Shown: positions 46,511-55,609 of the stretch, in pieces | Layout of the letters: every line of letters begins with the position of its first letter | Numbering within the stretch: the stretch's first letter is position 1 | Assembly: GCA_000701625.1 (NCBI GenBank) | Contig: KL370803.1 | Location: 251,206-315,205, forward strand | DNA: 64,000 bases | Source: Lachnospiraceae bacterium MC2017 | GTDB taxonomy: Bacteria > Bacillota > Clostridia > Lachnospirales > Lachnospiraceae | Direction of reading: 5' to 3' | The notes under the pieces: generated by a model | Databases searched by the model: none | Seen by the model: only the letters and a program-made list of their open reading frames with translations | What the model was told of the DNA's origin: nothing | Made by a program: the position numbers and the translations under genes

Positions 46511-49500
46511 TCAATTTACCTTTGCCACAGCCACTGCATATGCAGTATTTATCTGACTCTGCAGTTCAGCTGCGTAACTTGCATCCTTTACCCCGGCGAT
46601 CGACGCAGCACACTGACTATATAGAGCTGCGATATCCGCATCATAATTCGGATCAGTCAGACGTGAAAGTGCCCCCATCTGTGCTAATACTGCCGATACA
46701 GCATCACCTATATTATGATCATTTCTGTAATCACCAACCGTATATCCGGCATACAATTCCTCTGAGGCATCACGTCCCGGCAGGTATTTCTCAGCAGTCA
46801 AGGATGCCTCCTCCATCTTATCCGGAAGATAGAAAGACGCTGTACTCTCCCCATCAATAAGTGCACTCATACACTGCTTCCAGATAGACGCAGGATAAGA
46901 TGAGCCATAAAGACTCGCAAGTTCTCTGGGTGTATCATAACCAACCCACACCGCAACACTGTAGTAAGGTGTTACACCGCAAAACCAACCATCCTTACTT
47001 CCGTTTGTTGTACCTGTCTTACCTGCTGCTTCAGTAGTCTGGTCTGTATACCATCCCATTTTCTTTGCTGTTCCCTTTGTCACGACTCCCTTCATGATGT
47101 CGATCATCGTATCAGCAGCCTGAGATGTGTAAACCTGAACAGGGTCAGAATCAACATATATTTCTTCGCCATCAGCATTTTTGATCGAAGAAATGCAGGT
47201 CTGTCCTCTATAGGAGCCGTGATTTGCAAGCGTTGAATAGCCCGCAGCCTGCTCAGCAGTAGTCACGCCCTTGGTAAGACCACCAAGGGAAGCCGCCAGA
47301 TTGTAATCATCCGGAACAATCTTTCTGTACTCCATGTCCGTTATATGCTTTATTCCGGTCTTCGGTGAAATATTGGCAAGTACCTGCCATGCACATCCGT
47401 TAATAGAATTTTCAACTGCGGAACGCATGGTCATCGGTGTTCCCGATAAAGTAAGAGCATTTACCCCCTTCTTTTTTGCAGTAGTTACATCAATATTCTG
47501 TACGATAGATCCCGGATAATAGCCGTTCTCAAGCGCAGGAGCATAAACAATGAGCGGTTTTATACTACTTCCGGGCTGTCTGAAACTCTGAAAAGCTCTG
47601 TTAAGAGTCAGGTTATTGGAAGCCCCTCCGGGATTTGTACGTCCACCGACTATAGCAATAACTTTTCCATTAGAATTATCAACTGCGGTTACTGCTCCCT
47701 GCAGAGCATACGCACCAGTGCTCTCTGTTACCTCTGTATCAAAAGATAAGACTTCATCAAGTGCCTCCTGAAGCTCTTCCTGATATACACTGTTCAACGT
47801 CGTATATATCTTGTATCCACCGGAATAAAGCAGTTCTTTCTGCTCCTCATACATCTCATTGTATAGAGACTCATAGTTTTCGTATTCCGTACTGTCAGCA
47901 TAGGTATACTGGAATGAGAAACCACTGAGTTTCATCAGATAACGCACGGCGCAATCCATAGCATAAGTTGCCTGATAGTCCTTAAGCTCGCTTCCGGATG
48001 TCTCCATGATATTTATTTTTTCACTGACAGCCTGATCGTACTGCAGCTGACTGATAAGCCCTTCTTCCAGCATATCGCCGAGTATCTTGTCACGTCTTGT
48101 TAAAGCATGGTCCGGATACTTTACAGGATCATAATATGCAGGTCTGTTCGGAATTGCACAAAGATATGCCACTTCCGAAAGAGAAAGGGACGCCGCATGT
48201 TTACCAAAATAGCCCTGTGCCGCAGCTTCCAGTCCATAATATTGATTAGCAAAATAAATATTATTTACGTAAAACTCCATAATATCCTGCTTTGAATATT
48301 TCTCTGCAAGATATCTGGAAATCAATATTTCTCTAAGCTTACGGGTAATGCTCACCTCTGATGAAAGATATACATTTTTGGCAAGCTGCTGAGTAATGGT
48401 TGATGCACCGTGCTTCTCAACCCCCTTTGTACGGATATAGTAGAAAAGCACTCTTACGATACCGCCAATATCGTATCCGGGATTTTTCCAAAAAGTACGG
48501 TCCTCAACTGCGATAAATGCATTTACTGCATACTGCGGTATATCTGCATATGACAAATAGGCCGCATCGCCTTCTTCACGCAGCTTCATTATCACATTTC
48601 CATCTACATCATAAATATATGTAGGTTCTACTCTCTTAAAATCATTACGGGTACTATTTTCGACCAGTTCTTTTGCCTCTTTATCGTATTCCTTAATGTA
48701 ATGGTCGTAAAAATACCACAAAAAGATCCCGCCAAGTATACAAGTTACAATAGTTATTATTGCAAAAAGGCGGAAGAATACTCCAAAAAACACACCCAGA
48801 GCAGTTTTTTTCTTCTTTTTCCTTTTCTTAGCCACTTTTTCACCTCTTAAATTATGAAAAAAAAAATCTGCCAATGCCTTATCTGCTGCTTCATTTGTGC
48901 TTACTTCTGCAGGATTAAACATAGAATCCTTCTCAGCACATTCACCGCAAATATCAACACCTGCTATTTTTCTGTCTTTCATCTCAGACTTCAGGATATC
49001 TATCATTTCCGGGAGTGTCATATCTCCCTGATCCCAGTTAGTCTTAACTACATCAGCAGAAAGTACATCCTTATCGATTGAAATATAAATAGGAAGCGAA
49101 GGATCAGGTCTTCCCGTACGTTCAATCTCATTTGCACCAAGGCAAAGTGTCACACTATTTACCTTATCTCCAAGATCTTCCTTCACATCTCTGATCCATG
49201 AACCGCAGGAACGAAGCCCTGCGATCATAGGTTCCTGATCATCATGATGGTGATCAAAAACCAACAGATCAAATGGACCCTCTATCTTCTCCAGGAAAAA
49301 TCTGGTCACATAATGATAATTCCCGTTATCTATAAAATGAATCCCGCCGGGACCATAAGGTGCAATTTTTTTTCTTATCGCATCTTCGCCATCTGCATCC
49401 ACATACATCGCCGTTCCTGAAATGTTACGACAATCAAGCATCTCAAAGTCTGCTTTTTCGTGGAAACTCATCTCGTCATATACACCTGTAAAATTCAATA

Positions 49501-49519
49501 TCAAATCTCTATTAATCAT
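46511..49519 (-). CDS. Arginase-like domain fused to a bifunctional class A penicillin-binding protein
   Basis: A 1002-residue open frame made of two proteins. Residues 1-220 look like the arginase/ureohydrolase fold with metal residues in LLVFDHHHDD and PIYISIDKDVLSAD. After VAKKRKKKKK a membrane helix (about 237-262) precedes a GT51 glycosyltransferase with the catalytic glutamate in FIAVEDRTFW and HGASTITQQLAKN, then a transpeptidase with SxxK in GSSIKPLIVY, SxN in ENSINGCAW and KTG in AAGKTGTTNG. The junction falls on ten consecutive T's and is followed by a good ribosome site and a GTG at 48835, so the fusion may be two genes (223 and 774 residues) joined by a one-base slip. It shares a promoter with no clear ribosome site at the first ATG. 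Confidence 0.85.
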   Translation of the reverse strand: MINRDLILNFTGVYDEMSFHEKADFEMLDCRNISGTAMYVDADGEDAIRKKIAPYGPGGIHFIDNGNYHYVTRFFLEKIEGPFDLLVFDHHHDDQEPMIAGLRSCGSWIRDVKEDLGDKVNSVTLCLGANEIERTGRPDPSLPIYISIDKDVLSADVVKTNWDQGDMTLPEMIDILKSEMKDRKIAGVDICGECAEKDSMFNPAEVSTNEAADKALADFFFHNLRGEKVAKKRKKKKKTALGVFFGVFFRLFAIITIVTCILGGIFLWYFYDHYIKEYDKEAKELVENSTRNDFKRVEPTYIYDVDGNVIMKLREEGDAAYLSYADIPQYAVNAFIAVEDRTFWKNPGYDIGGIVRVLFYYIRTKGVEKHGASTITQQLAKNVYLSSEVSITRKLREILISRYLAEKYSKQDIMEFYVNNIYFANQYYGLEAAAQGYFGKHAASLSLSEVAYLCAIPNRPAYYDPVKYPDHALTRRDKILGDMLEEGLISQLQYDQAVSEKINIMETSGSELKDYQATYAMDCAVRYLMKLSGFSFQYTYADSTEYENYESLYNEMYEEQKELLYSGGYKIYTTLNSVYQEELQEALDEVLSFDTEVTESTGAYALQGAVTAVDNSNGKVIAIVGGRTNPGGASNNLTLNRAFQSFRQPGSSIKPLIVYAPALENGYYPGSIVQNIDVTTAKKKGVNALTLSGTPMTMRSAVENSINGCAWQVLANISPKTGIKHITDMEYRKIVPDDYNLAASLGGLTKGVTTAEQAAGYSTLANHGSYRGQTCISSIKNADGEEIYVDSDPVQVYTSQAADTMIDIMKGVVTKGTAKKMGWYTDQTTEAAGKTGTTNGSKDGWFCGVTPYYSVAVWVGYDTPRELASLYGSSYPASIWKQCMSALIDGESTASFYLPDKMEEASLTAEKYLPGRDASEELYAGYTVGDYRNDHNIGDAVSAVLAQMGALSRLTDPNYDADIAALYSQCAASIAGVKDASYAAELQSQINTAYAVAVAKVN
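48833..48866 (-). other. Ten-T tract and hidden ribosome site at the arginase/PBP junction
   Basis: On the minus strand T10 (48857-48866) is followed by CATAATTTAAGAGGTG and then AAAAA and GTG (48835-48833). In the frame as given there is no stop. With nine T's the upstream frame would end at TAA (48849-48847), eleven bases before the GTG, and GAGGTG would be its ribosome site. The tract could be an assembly error, a phase-variable site, or a slippage site. Confidence 0.75.
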
Positions 49520-49526
49520 AAACGTG

Positions 49527-49555
49527 ATTGTAGCACAGTAAAAAAACTAAAACAA
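49527..49555 (-). promoter_or_regulatory. Candidate promoter of the arginase-PBP gene
   Basis: On the minus strand: TTGTTT, 17 bases, TACAAT. The -10 ends eight bases before the first ATG (49519), so transcription would start almost at the start codon. No ribosome site precedes that ATG, which fits a leaderless or near-leaderless mRNA. Confidence 0.5.
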
Positions 49556-49567
49556 CTTGAAATGTGT

Positions 49568-49624
49568 AGTGTTTTAAAGTGTTAAAGTATTAAAAATAGT
49601 GTTAAAATAAAAAAAGTGTCAAAA
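49568..49624 (+). repeat. Five imperfect AGTGTTAAAA repeats upstream of metA
   Basis: AGTGTTTTAA (49568), AGTGTTAAAG (49578), AGTATTAAAA (49586), AGTGTTAAAA (49598) and AGTGTCAAAA (49615) lie in the same direction within 57 bases. Spacing is 10, 8, 12 and 17 bases. Simple AT richness does not explain the conserved AGTGT. They could be a regulator-binding cluster or tandem promoter-like sites for metA. Confidence 0.5.
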
Positions 49625-49648
49625 TAATAGAAAAGTGGGGAATTTATC

Positions 49649-50572
49649 ATGCCTATTAAAGTACAAAGCAATCTCCCGGCAAAGGAGCTTCTTGAAAATG
49701 AAAATATATTCGTCATGGACGAATTCCGTTCTATCCATCAGGATATCCGTCCTCTTAAAATCGTTATCCTTAATCTGATGCCATTAAAGGAAGACACAGA
49801 ACTTCAGTTACTGCGTTCTCTCTCAAACACCCCATTACAGTTTGATATAACATTTCTTACCGTAAAAAGTCATGTATCACAAAATGTGAGCGCAAATCAT
49901 TTGAACCAGTTCTATACAACCTGGGATCATCTGAAAGAAAGCCACTTTGACGGTATGATCATAACCGGCGCACCTGTCGAAAAAATGGAATTTGAAGAAG
50001 TTGATTATTGGGAAGAACTTTGCAGCATATTTGAATGGACCAAAACACATGTTACCAGCACATTTCATATCTGCTGGGGTGCACAGGCAGGTCTTTATTA
50101 TCATTTCGGACTTAAAAAGATAATGCTCGATCAAAAGCTCTTTGGTATTTATCCGCAGCATATACTTAATAGAAAGATTCCTCTTGTCCGTGGATTTGAT
50201 GATATCTTCCTCGCCCCTCACAGCCGTTATACAAATGTAGATCCTTCAGATATCCATAACTGCAAAAATCTCGTTGTTCTTGCAGAATCGAAAGCTGTAG
50301 GCGTCTTCCTCTGCATGACTCCGGACGGAAAAGATATCTTTGTTATGGGGCATCTGGAATATGACCGTATGACATTGGATAAAGAATACAAACGTGACCA
50401 GAGCAAGGGACTGGATACTGCTCTTCCTATAAACTACTACCCAAACGATGATCCAAATGAACGCCCATTCCTTTCATGGAGAAGTTCAGCAAGTATTCTT
50501 TATACGAACTGGCTTAATTACTATGTATATCAGGCAACACCATATAACATTGAGGACGCCGGCAAACAGTAA
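49649..50572 (+). CDS. metA: Homoserine O-acyltransferase MetA
   Basis: A 307-residue homoserine O-acyltransferase (HTS/MetA family), the first committed step from homoserine to methionine. The start MPIKVQSNLPAKELLENENIFVMDEFRS and LKIVILNLMPLKEDTELQLLR are typical. The nucleophilic cysteine is in TFHICWGAQAGLYYHFG, and the glutamate and histidine are in MGHLEYDRMTLDKEY. Many Firmicutes MetA proteins use acetyl-CoA and others succinyl-CoA; which one applies is not decided here. GGGGAA precedes the ATG. It is separate from metH on the other strand. Confidence 0.96.
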   Translation: MPIKVQSNLPAKELLENENIFVMDEFRSIHQDIRPLKIVILNLMPLKEDTELQLLRSLSNTPLQFDITFLTVKSHVSQNVSANHLNQFYTTWDHLKESHFDGMIITGAPVEKMEFEEVDYWEELCSIFEWTKTHVTSTFHICWGAQAGLYYHFGLKKIMLDQKLFGIYPQHILNRKIPLVRGFDDIFLAPHSRYTNVDPSDIHNCKNLVVLAESKAVGVFLCMTPDGKDIFVMGHLEYDRMTLDKEYKRDQSKGLDTALPINYYPNDDPNERPFLSWRSSASILYTNWLNYYVYQATPYNIEDAGKQ

Positions 50573-50760
50573 ACTATACCGGATAAAACTCCGTTAATTT
50601 GACATAAAAAAATGTTCTAATTATAATATGACGTCAGGGTTAAAAAAACATTTAACGCTGTCATCCTATTATCCAGAAAATAAAACACAACATATTGTTC
50701 TTAAGCGGAAATATCTTAAACAGTCTTTCCTAAACAAGAACAAAACTATTATCAATCATC
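50573..50760 (+). promoter_or_regulatory. Leader region of the LTA-synthase-like gene
   Basis: Between metA and the LTA-synthase-like gene lie a perfect promoter (50599-50627), an 8-base palindrome TGACGTCA at the expected start of transcription, and an imperfect hairpin (ATGAC...GTCAT with GTTAAA/TTTAAC) to about 50666. The last part is AT-rich. No ribosome site is seen before the ATG at 50761. Confidence 0.6.
50599..50627 (+). promoter_or_regulatory. Consensus sigma-A promoter
   Basis: TTGACA, exactly 17 bases, TATAAT: both boxes match the consensus fully. The start would be near 50634, within the palindrome TGACGTCA (50629-50636), a good place for a repressor. It should drive the LTA-synthase-like gene and perhaps the YfhO-like gene after it. 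Confidence 0.85.
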
Positions 50761-52635
50761 ATGACATCTATAGCTGTAAAAAGAAACATTAGAACATTAA
50801 AATCAAAAATCAACGAAAACAACAAAACTATCAAAAATCTCATTGGAATGATCTATCTGGTACTTGGACCGGTTGTTATTTTTTATCTTTCCGAGTGGTT
50901 TCAGAGAGATCCTTTTGATGCTAAATGGGGTGTGAGATTTCCTCTGGCATTCTTCAACATCATGTTTTTCTGGCTGTTTGCGCTCCTGCTGTTCTCTCTG
51001 CTTGGTTCCCTGCGAAAAGCACTTGCAACCGAAGGAGTCATATTCTTTCTCATAGGTCTAATGGAATACTATGTGACAAAATTTCGTGGAAACACCCTTG
51101 TTCCATGGGATATCTTTTCCTTTAGAACAGCCGCTTCCGTTGCCGGAAATTACAACTATTCTCTGGAAAACCGTCAGATTACAGCCATTCTTCTCTTTGT
51201 TGTCTTTTTTGCATCGCTGTATTTCTGCAATTTTACACTTCCATCATGGAAAAAAAGCAAAAAGATCATAGCATCACGACTGATATCTGCAGCAGCAGTA
51301 GTTCTCGTATTTTTAACAGTCTATGTTCCTTTTGTACAGAGCGAAAAGACTATTTCTACTTATAGGATTTATGATAAGCTCTTCACTCCCACTACCATGA
51401 CCTGGAAAGATGGAACTGTTTTTGCGTTTATTTATGATATGCAGTTCCTGACCGTTGACAAACCGGTTGAATATAACGCTTCCAACGAGGAGAACGCCCT
51501 TAAAAACGATTGGAATGGCGGCAATACTGTTGTCAATTCAAAAACCCCCAATATCATTGTCATAATGTGTGAGGCCTTTGCCGATCCTGCTGTTCTCGGA
51601 GACTTCAATACGAATAAAGACTATATGCCTTTTATCCATTCACTTCAAAACGGAGCAGAGAACACTATTACAGGATATATGAGCGCTTCAGTACTTGGTG
51701 GAAATACTCCGAATACAGAATTTGAGTTTCTTACAGGTAATACAATGGGATTTTTACCCGAGGGAAGCATTGCCTTTCAGCAGTTCGTTAACGGCGAGAT
51801 CGATGCCATGCCATCTTATCTAAAAAAAATAGGTTATGACACACTCGGAATGCACCCTTATAAAGCAAAAGGATGGGATCGAAACAGAGTTTACCCGCTG
51901 CTTGGATTTGATAAATCTCATTTCGTTGACTACTTTGAGACCAAAAATCCAACATATGTCCGTGACTATGTTTCCGATGAATCTCTTTTCACTCAGATTG
52001 AGAAAGAATACGAAGATAGAAAATCTTCCGGAAAGCCTTTCTTCTCTTTCAATGTAACCATGCAGAATCATTCGGAATACACAGGTGAATATGATAATTT
52101 CCAACCGGATATAACAATTAATGGCTACAGCGGAAAAGACAAGCGTATCACCAATTATCTTTCGCTTGAGCGACTTACTGATGATGCATTTAAAAACCTT
52201 ATTGATTACTTTAGTAACGAAGACGAACCTACTGTTATTGTTTTCTTTGGTGATCATCAGGCAAATGACTACGTTGTAGAACCTATTCTCAATCTAAACG
52301 GAAAGAAGGGAAAAGATCTTAATTTTGAAGAACGAACTCTTCGTTATAAAGTTCCGTTTGTAATATGGGCAAACTACGATATTGAAGAAGCATCCGGCAT
52401 AGAAACCAGTGCAAACTACCTTGGAAATATAACTCTCAAAGCCGCAGGTATACCCCTCACAGGCTATCGCGCGTTTCTTGAAGATTTCTCTAAAAAATAT
52501 CCGGTAGTAACTGCAATACATGCTGTTTCAGAAAACGGAACGGACACAAGTATTTCAGACGCAGGAAATGCTCTTGATGACTATAGAAAGATGCAGTATT
52601 ACGAACTGTTTGACGACCATGACGATTTTGAATAA
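50761..52635 (+). CDS. LTA synthase-family sulfatase-fold membrane enzyme
   Basis: A 624-residue protein with a basic start, five membrane helices (about residues 28-205) and an extracellular sulfatase-fold domain. The metal and nucleophile sites appear in NIIVIMCEAFADP (E), ASVLGGNTPNTEFEFLTGN (T) and VIVFFGDHQAND (D and H), the pattern of the LtaS/alkaline phosphatase group. It should transfer phosphoglycerol or a related phospho-group onto a surface polymer. No ribosome site precedes the ATG. The true start could be a later one, but the first residues are basic and fit a cytoplasmic tail. Confidence 0.9.
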   Translation: MTSIAVKRNIRTLKSKINENNKTIKNLIGMIYLVLGPVVIFYLSEWFQRDPFDAKWGVRFPLAFFNIMFFWLFALLLFSLLGSLRKALATEGVIFFLIGLMEYYVTKFRGNTLVPWDIFSFRTAASVAGNYNYSLENRQITAILLFVVFFASLYFCNFTLPSWKKSKKIIASRLISAAAVVLVFLTVYVPFVQSEKTISTYRIYDKLFTPTTMTWKDGTVFAFIYDMQFLTVDKPVEYNASNEENALKNDWNGGNTVVNSKTPNIIVIMCEAFADPAVLGDFNTNKDYMPFIHSLQNGAENTITGYMSASVLGGNTPNTEFEFLTGNTMGFLPEGSIAFQQFVNGEIDAMPSYLKKIGYDTLGMHPYKAKGWDRNRVYPLLGFDKSHFVDYFETKNPTYVRDYVSDESLFTQIEKEYEDRKSSGKPFFSFNVTMQNHSEYTGEYDNFQPDITINGYSGKDKRITNYLSLERLTDDAFKNLIDYFSNEDEPTVIVFFGDHQANDYVVEPILNLNGKKGKDLNFEERTLRYKVPFVIWANYDIEEASGIETSANYLGNITLKAAGIPLTGYRAFLEDFSKKYPVVTAIHAVSENGTDTSISDAGNALDDYRKMQYYELFDDHDDFE

Positions 52636-52646
52636 ATGACTCGAAT

Positions 52647-52680
52647 ACCGCTTTCAGATTATGAAATATCCGAAAGCGGT
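52647..52680 (+). other. Hairpin between the LTA-synthase-like and YfhO-like genes
   Basis: A nine-base perfect stem ACCGCTTTC (52647-52655) with GAAAGCGGT (52672-52680), 16-base loop, followed by TTACTATTGAGG. The T tract is too short for strong termination, so it may lower read-through or stabilise the 3' end of the upstream mRNA. Confidence 0.5.
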
Positions 52681-52699
52681 TTACTATTGAGGAAAACCG

Positions 52700-55288
52700 A
52701 TGAAAGAAAAAATAGTATCTTATCTAAAAAAGCATCCTGTAAAAATCCTTTATATTCTGTCTTTCATGATGCCATTATTAGCAACACTGCTGTTATTTAT
52801 TTTACGTGGTATCTATCCTTTTGGTGGCGTCACTTTCTTAAAAAAGGACTTTTACCAACAGTACACACCTTTTTTCTATGAGTTTTTAAGGAAACTCAGA
52901 AACGGTGATTCACTTTTCTACTCTTGGAATGCCGGAATTGGAGCTAACTTTCTTGCAATCTACGTGTATTACCTTGCAAGTCCCTTCAATTTCCTGTCTG
53001 TTCTGCTGCCCGAAAGTCTCATTCTTGAATTTATGAGCTATATGGTGGTACTAAAGATCGGTTTATCCGGCCTCACCATGTTTCATTATCTAAGAAAACA
53101 CTTTGGAAACGCCGCTCCTGCAATGCTTATCTTTAGTTTTGCCTATGCATTTAGTGGTTTTCTGGCCGCATATAACTGGAATGTAATGTGGATGGATGTT
53201 ATCTTCCTTGCACCACTTGTCATTTTAGGTCTGGAGCAGCTCTATGTCGGCGAAAGTCCTGCTCTTTACGCGATCACTCTGGCTTTATCCATTTATACAA
53301 ACTACTATCTTTCGATAATGCTTTGTATATATCTGGTTCTCTACGCCCTTGTACTGATCGTGACACGAGGATTCAGATTTGGAAATCTTATAAAATTTGG
53401 ATGGTACTCCGCGCTGGCAGGAGCTTTTTCTGCCATATTGGTTATTCCTGAGGTCGTTGCGCTTAAATTTACATCTTTTACGAATGTAAAATTCCCCAGA
53501 AAACCAGAGATCTACATGAATCCCTTCGAGCTTTTCGGTCGACATCTGGCAGGAGTACAGACCGAGACAGGTCTGGATCACTTTCCAAATATCTACTGCG
53601 GACTAATTGTGATCTTTTTATGCATGATCTGGCTCATGACCCGTAAAGTTTCACTCAAAGAAAAAATATCAAAGGTATTGCTTGCTGGATTTATACTTAT
53701 AAGTTTTAACTTGAACATCTTAAATTATATCTGGCACGGACTTAATTACCCTGATTCTCTTCCTGCCCGTCAGGCATATTTATACATAATACTGGTACTT
53801 ACCATCGCTTATGAAGGATTCCTTCATGTTAGAGATTGCGGCAAAAAACCATTTATTCTGTCTCTACTGATAGGTACTCTCGCTATCGGAGCTACATTGC
53901 TCTTTAACCATGATGATGCCATCGATACCGTAAGCATCGCTTTTACCATAGGTTTTGGGCTTGCCACTATCATTTTAATGTACTTCTACCGTACTGCAGG
54001 CAAAAAGAATATCCAGTCAGCCAGGGCTGATATAATATTTTACCGCTATTCTTTGATAGTACTTGTTATTATTGAATTGATCGCAAACACATTCTATACA
54101 AACAACAGAACTATCAAGCGAAAAGATTACTTTGATACACTGGCAGATTATCGTGTCCTAAATGAAACTATACAGGAACGAAACAATGATTTTAACGAGC
54201 CCCTTGCCAGAGCCGATGAAATAAAGCGTAAAATAAGAAACCACTCAATGATGATCGATTTTTCATCGCTTTCTCTATTTTCATCTACTAATAGCGGTCT
54301 CGTCACAAAATACATGAGCAGATACGGGATTATGAACAGCAGGGTATTCTATCTCTCAGATGGAACAACACCGTTAACCGCTGCATTAATGGGACAACAT
54401 TACACACTTGTTCCGTCGAACGGAATCCTTAATGCCTCGGATACCACCAAAGAGATAAAAAACTCAAACGGTGCTCTTCTATACGAAAACCTGTATACTG
54501 TTCCGACAGGCTATACCGTAAATACCGCGGAACGTGAACTTTTCGTACCTGCATCAGAAAGTGAAGAAATAATTGACGGAAATCTCAAAGTACATAACTC
54601 TGAACTGAATCCAATCGATCAGCAAAATGCTCTGGCTCGTGACCTTGGAACTGATAAATCAATTTTTACGCCTTGCAGTGATGTACAACGTGATGGCACA
54701 ACCATCACAATAACCTATGCTGAAGATTCACATCTGCTTGCTTATAACCCAGAAAAAGCAAAAGGTGACCTGAAACTCAAATTCAGCGACGGATCACCCG
54801 ACGAGACTTACAGTGCCAAGAAATACCGTTATATTTACGATCTTGGTTATCATAAAGCAGGAACAACCGTTACAATGGAATATTCCGATTCAGAGAAGCC
54901 TTCTGATCCTATAAACGTAAATATTTATAAACTAAACACAGAAGCGCTGTCGGACCTTACCGAACGACTTAATCATTCCGAAAAGCTCTTAAATATTAAA
55001 AAGACAGATGATTCCCTATCCGGAACGATACATATGGAAACAGACGGAGATCTGATCCTTACAGTGCCATATGAAATCGGTTGGACGCTCTATGTAGACG
55101 GTGAAAAAAGCGATATTAATCTATTTGATGGCTTATGGATCAGCACACCTCTTTCAGCCGGTCAGCATACGATTGAAATTCGTTTCTTCCCTGTCGGGCT
55201 TAAAGAAGGACTTCTAATTTCGATTTTAGCAGCTACTCTCATAGCGCTTAGCCTTTTTGTTGATAAAAAGCACAGACAACGACTTTAA
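52700..55288 (+). CDS. YfhO-family membrane protein
   Basis: An 862-residue membrane protein of the YfhO family with about 12 helices. It starts MKEKIVSYLKKHPVKILYILSFMMPL and has PFGGVTFLKKDFYQQYTPFFYEFLRKL and YNWNVMWMDVIFLAPLVILGLEQL, typical of the group, and a large soluble C-terminal part (about residues 480-840) with a last helix. YfhO proteins are thought to act in glycosylation of lipoteichoic acid or other surface polymers. GAGGAAAA precedes the ATG. It follows the LTA-synthase-like gene by 64 bases, which supports a shared job on surface polymers. Confidence 0.9.
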   Translation: MKEKIVSYLKKHPVKILYILSFMMPLLATLLLFILRGIYPFGGVTFLKKDFYQQYTPFFYEFLRKLRNGDSLFYSWNAGIGANFLAIYVYYLASPFNFLSVLLPESLILEFMSYMVVLKIGLSGLTMFHYLRKHFGNAAPAMLIFSFAYAFSGFLAAYNWNVMWMDVIFLAPLVILGLEQLYVGESPALYAITLALSIYTNYYLSIMLCIYLVLYALVLIVTRGFRFGNLIKFGWYSALAGAFSAILVIPEVVALKFTSFTNVKFPRKPEIYMNPFELFGRHLAGVQTETGLDHFPNIYCGLIVIFLCMIWLMTRKVSLKEKISKVLLAGFILISFNLNILNYIWHGLNYPDSLPARQAYLYIILVLTIAYEGFLHVRDCGKKPFILSLLIGTLAIGATLLFNHDDAIDTVSIAFTIGFGLATIILMYFYRTAGKKNIQSARADIIFYRYSLIVLVIIELIANTFYTNNRTIKRKDYFDTLADYRVLNETIQERNNDFNEPLARADEIKRKIRNHSMMIDFSSLSLFSSTNSGLVTKYMSRYGIMNSRVFYLSDGTTPLTAALMGQHYTLVPSNGILNASDTTKEIKNSNGALLYENLYTVPTGYTVNTAERELFVPASESEEIIDGNLKVHNSELNPIDQQNALARDLGTDKSIFTPCSDVQRDGTTITITYAEDSHLLAYNPEKAKGDLKLKFSDGSPDETYSAKKYRYIYDLGYHKAGTTVTMEYSDSEKPSDPINVNIYKLNTEALSDLTERLNHSEKLLNIKKTDDSLSGTIHMETDGDLILTVPYEIGWTLYVDGEKSDINLFDGLWISTPLSAGQHTIEIRFFPVGLKEGLLISILAATLIALSLFVDKKHRQRL

Positions 55289-55314
55289 TTCCATCGTAAC
55301 TTCCTATAAGTTAA

Positions 55315-55344
55315 AAAGCCTCGGAGCAAACACTCCGGGGCTTT
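55315..55344. terminator. Terminator between the YfhO-like gene and the convergent small gene
   Basis: A 12-base stem AAAGCCTCGGAG / CTCCGGGGCTTT with one G-T pair and a six-base loop. On the plus strand the stem ends in CTTT; on the minus strand it is followed by TTTTTAAC, so it can stop transcription from both sides. Confidence 0.75.
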
Positions 55345-55348
55345 AGCA

Positions 55349-55522
55349 TTACATTTTATCTTTTCTGTGCCGTGGTTTTTCATGAACAAATACGTGTTTT
55401 TCAGGTATTATAATGTCATTTTCCGAATCATCAAAAGCTATACCCAATTTTTCCGCGAGACGAATCTTAAGATCAGATTCCTTAGAAAAATCTGCACTGC
55501 TAAAAAGCTTTTCGATATCCAT
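55349..55522 (-). CDS. Small acidic/basic protein, 57 residues
   Basis: A short frame on the minus strand starting at an ATG with GAGGAG about eight bases upstream and ending at a TAA: begins MDIEKLFSSADFSKESDLK and ends KPRHRKDKM. It is hydrophilic with an amphipathic N-terminal helix and a basic tail. It is not recognised. Its ribosome site, the position between an HD-GYP-type gene (87 bases upstream) and a bidirectional terminator, and the absence of any better frame on the plus strand speak for a real gene, likely cotranscribed with the HD-GYP-type gene. Confidence 0.7.
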   Translation of the reverse strand: MDIEKLFSSADFSKESDLKIRLAEKLGIAFDDSENDIIIPEKHVFVHEKPRHRKDKM

Positions 55523-55609
55523 TACTATGCTCCTCTAACCATGTCGTATGTCTTTTTTCTACAAACATATACGAACTATGCTATCAATTTCCACGTTTTA
55601 CAGGATATC

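Noticed and set aside
49520-49648. SAM riboswitch before metA
   Set aside because: The gap is only 129 bases, AT-rich with repeats, and lacks the conserved SAM-I core.
52636-52881. Plus-strand frame of 81 residues overlapping the YfhO-like gene start
   Set aside because: The YfhO-like frame has a clear ribosome site and family match; this one is a shadow that also spans the intergenic hairpin.
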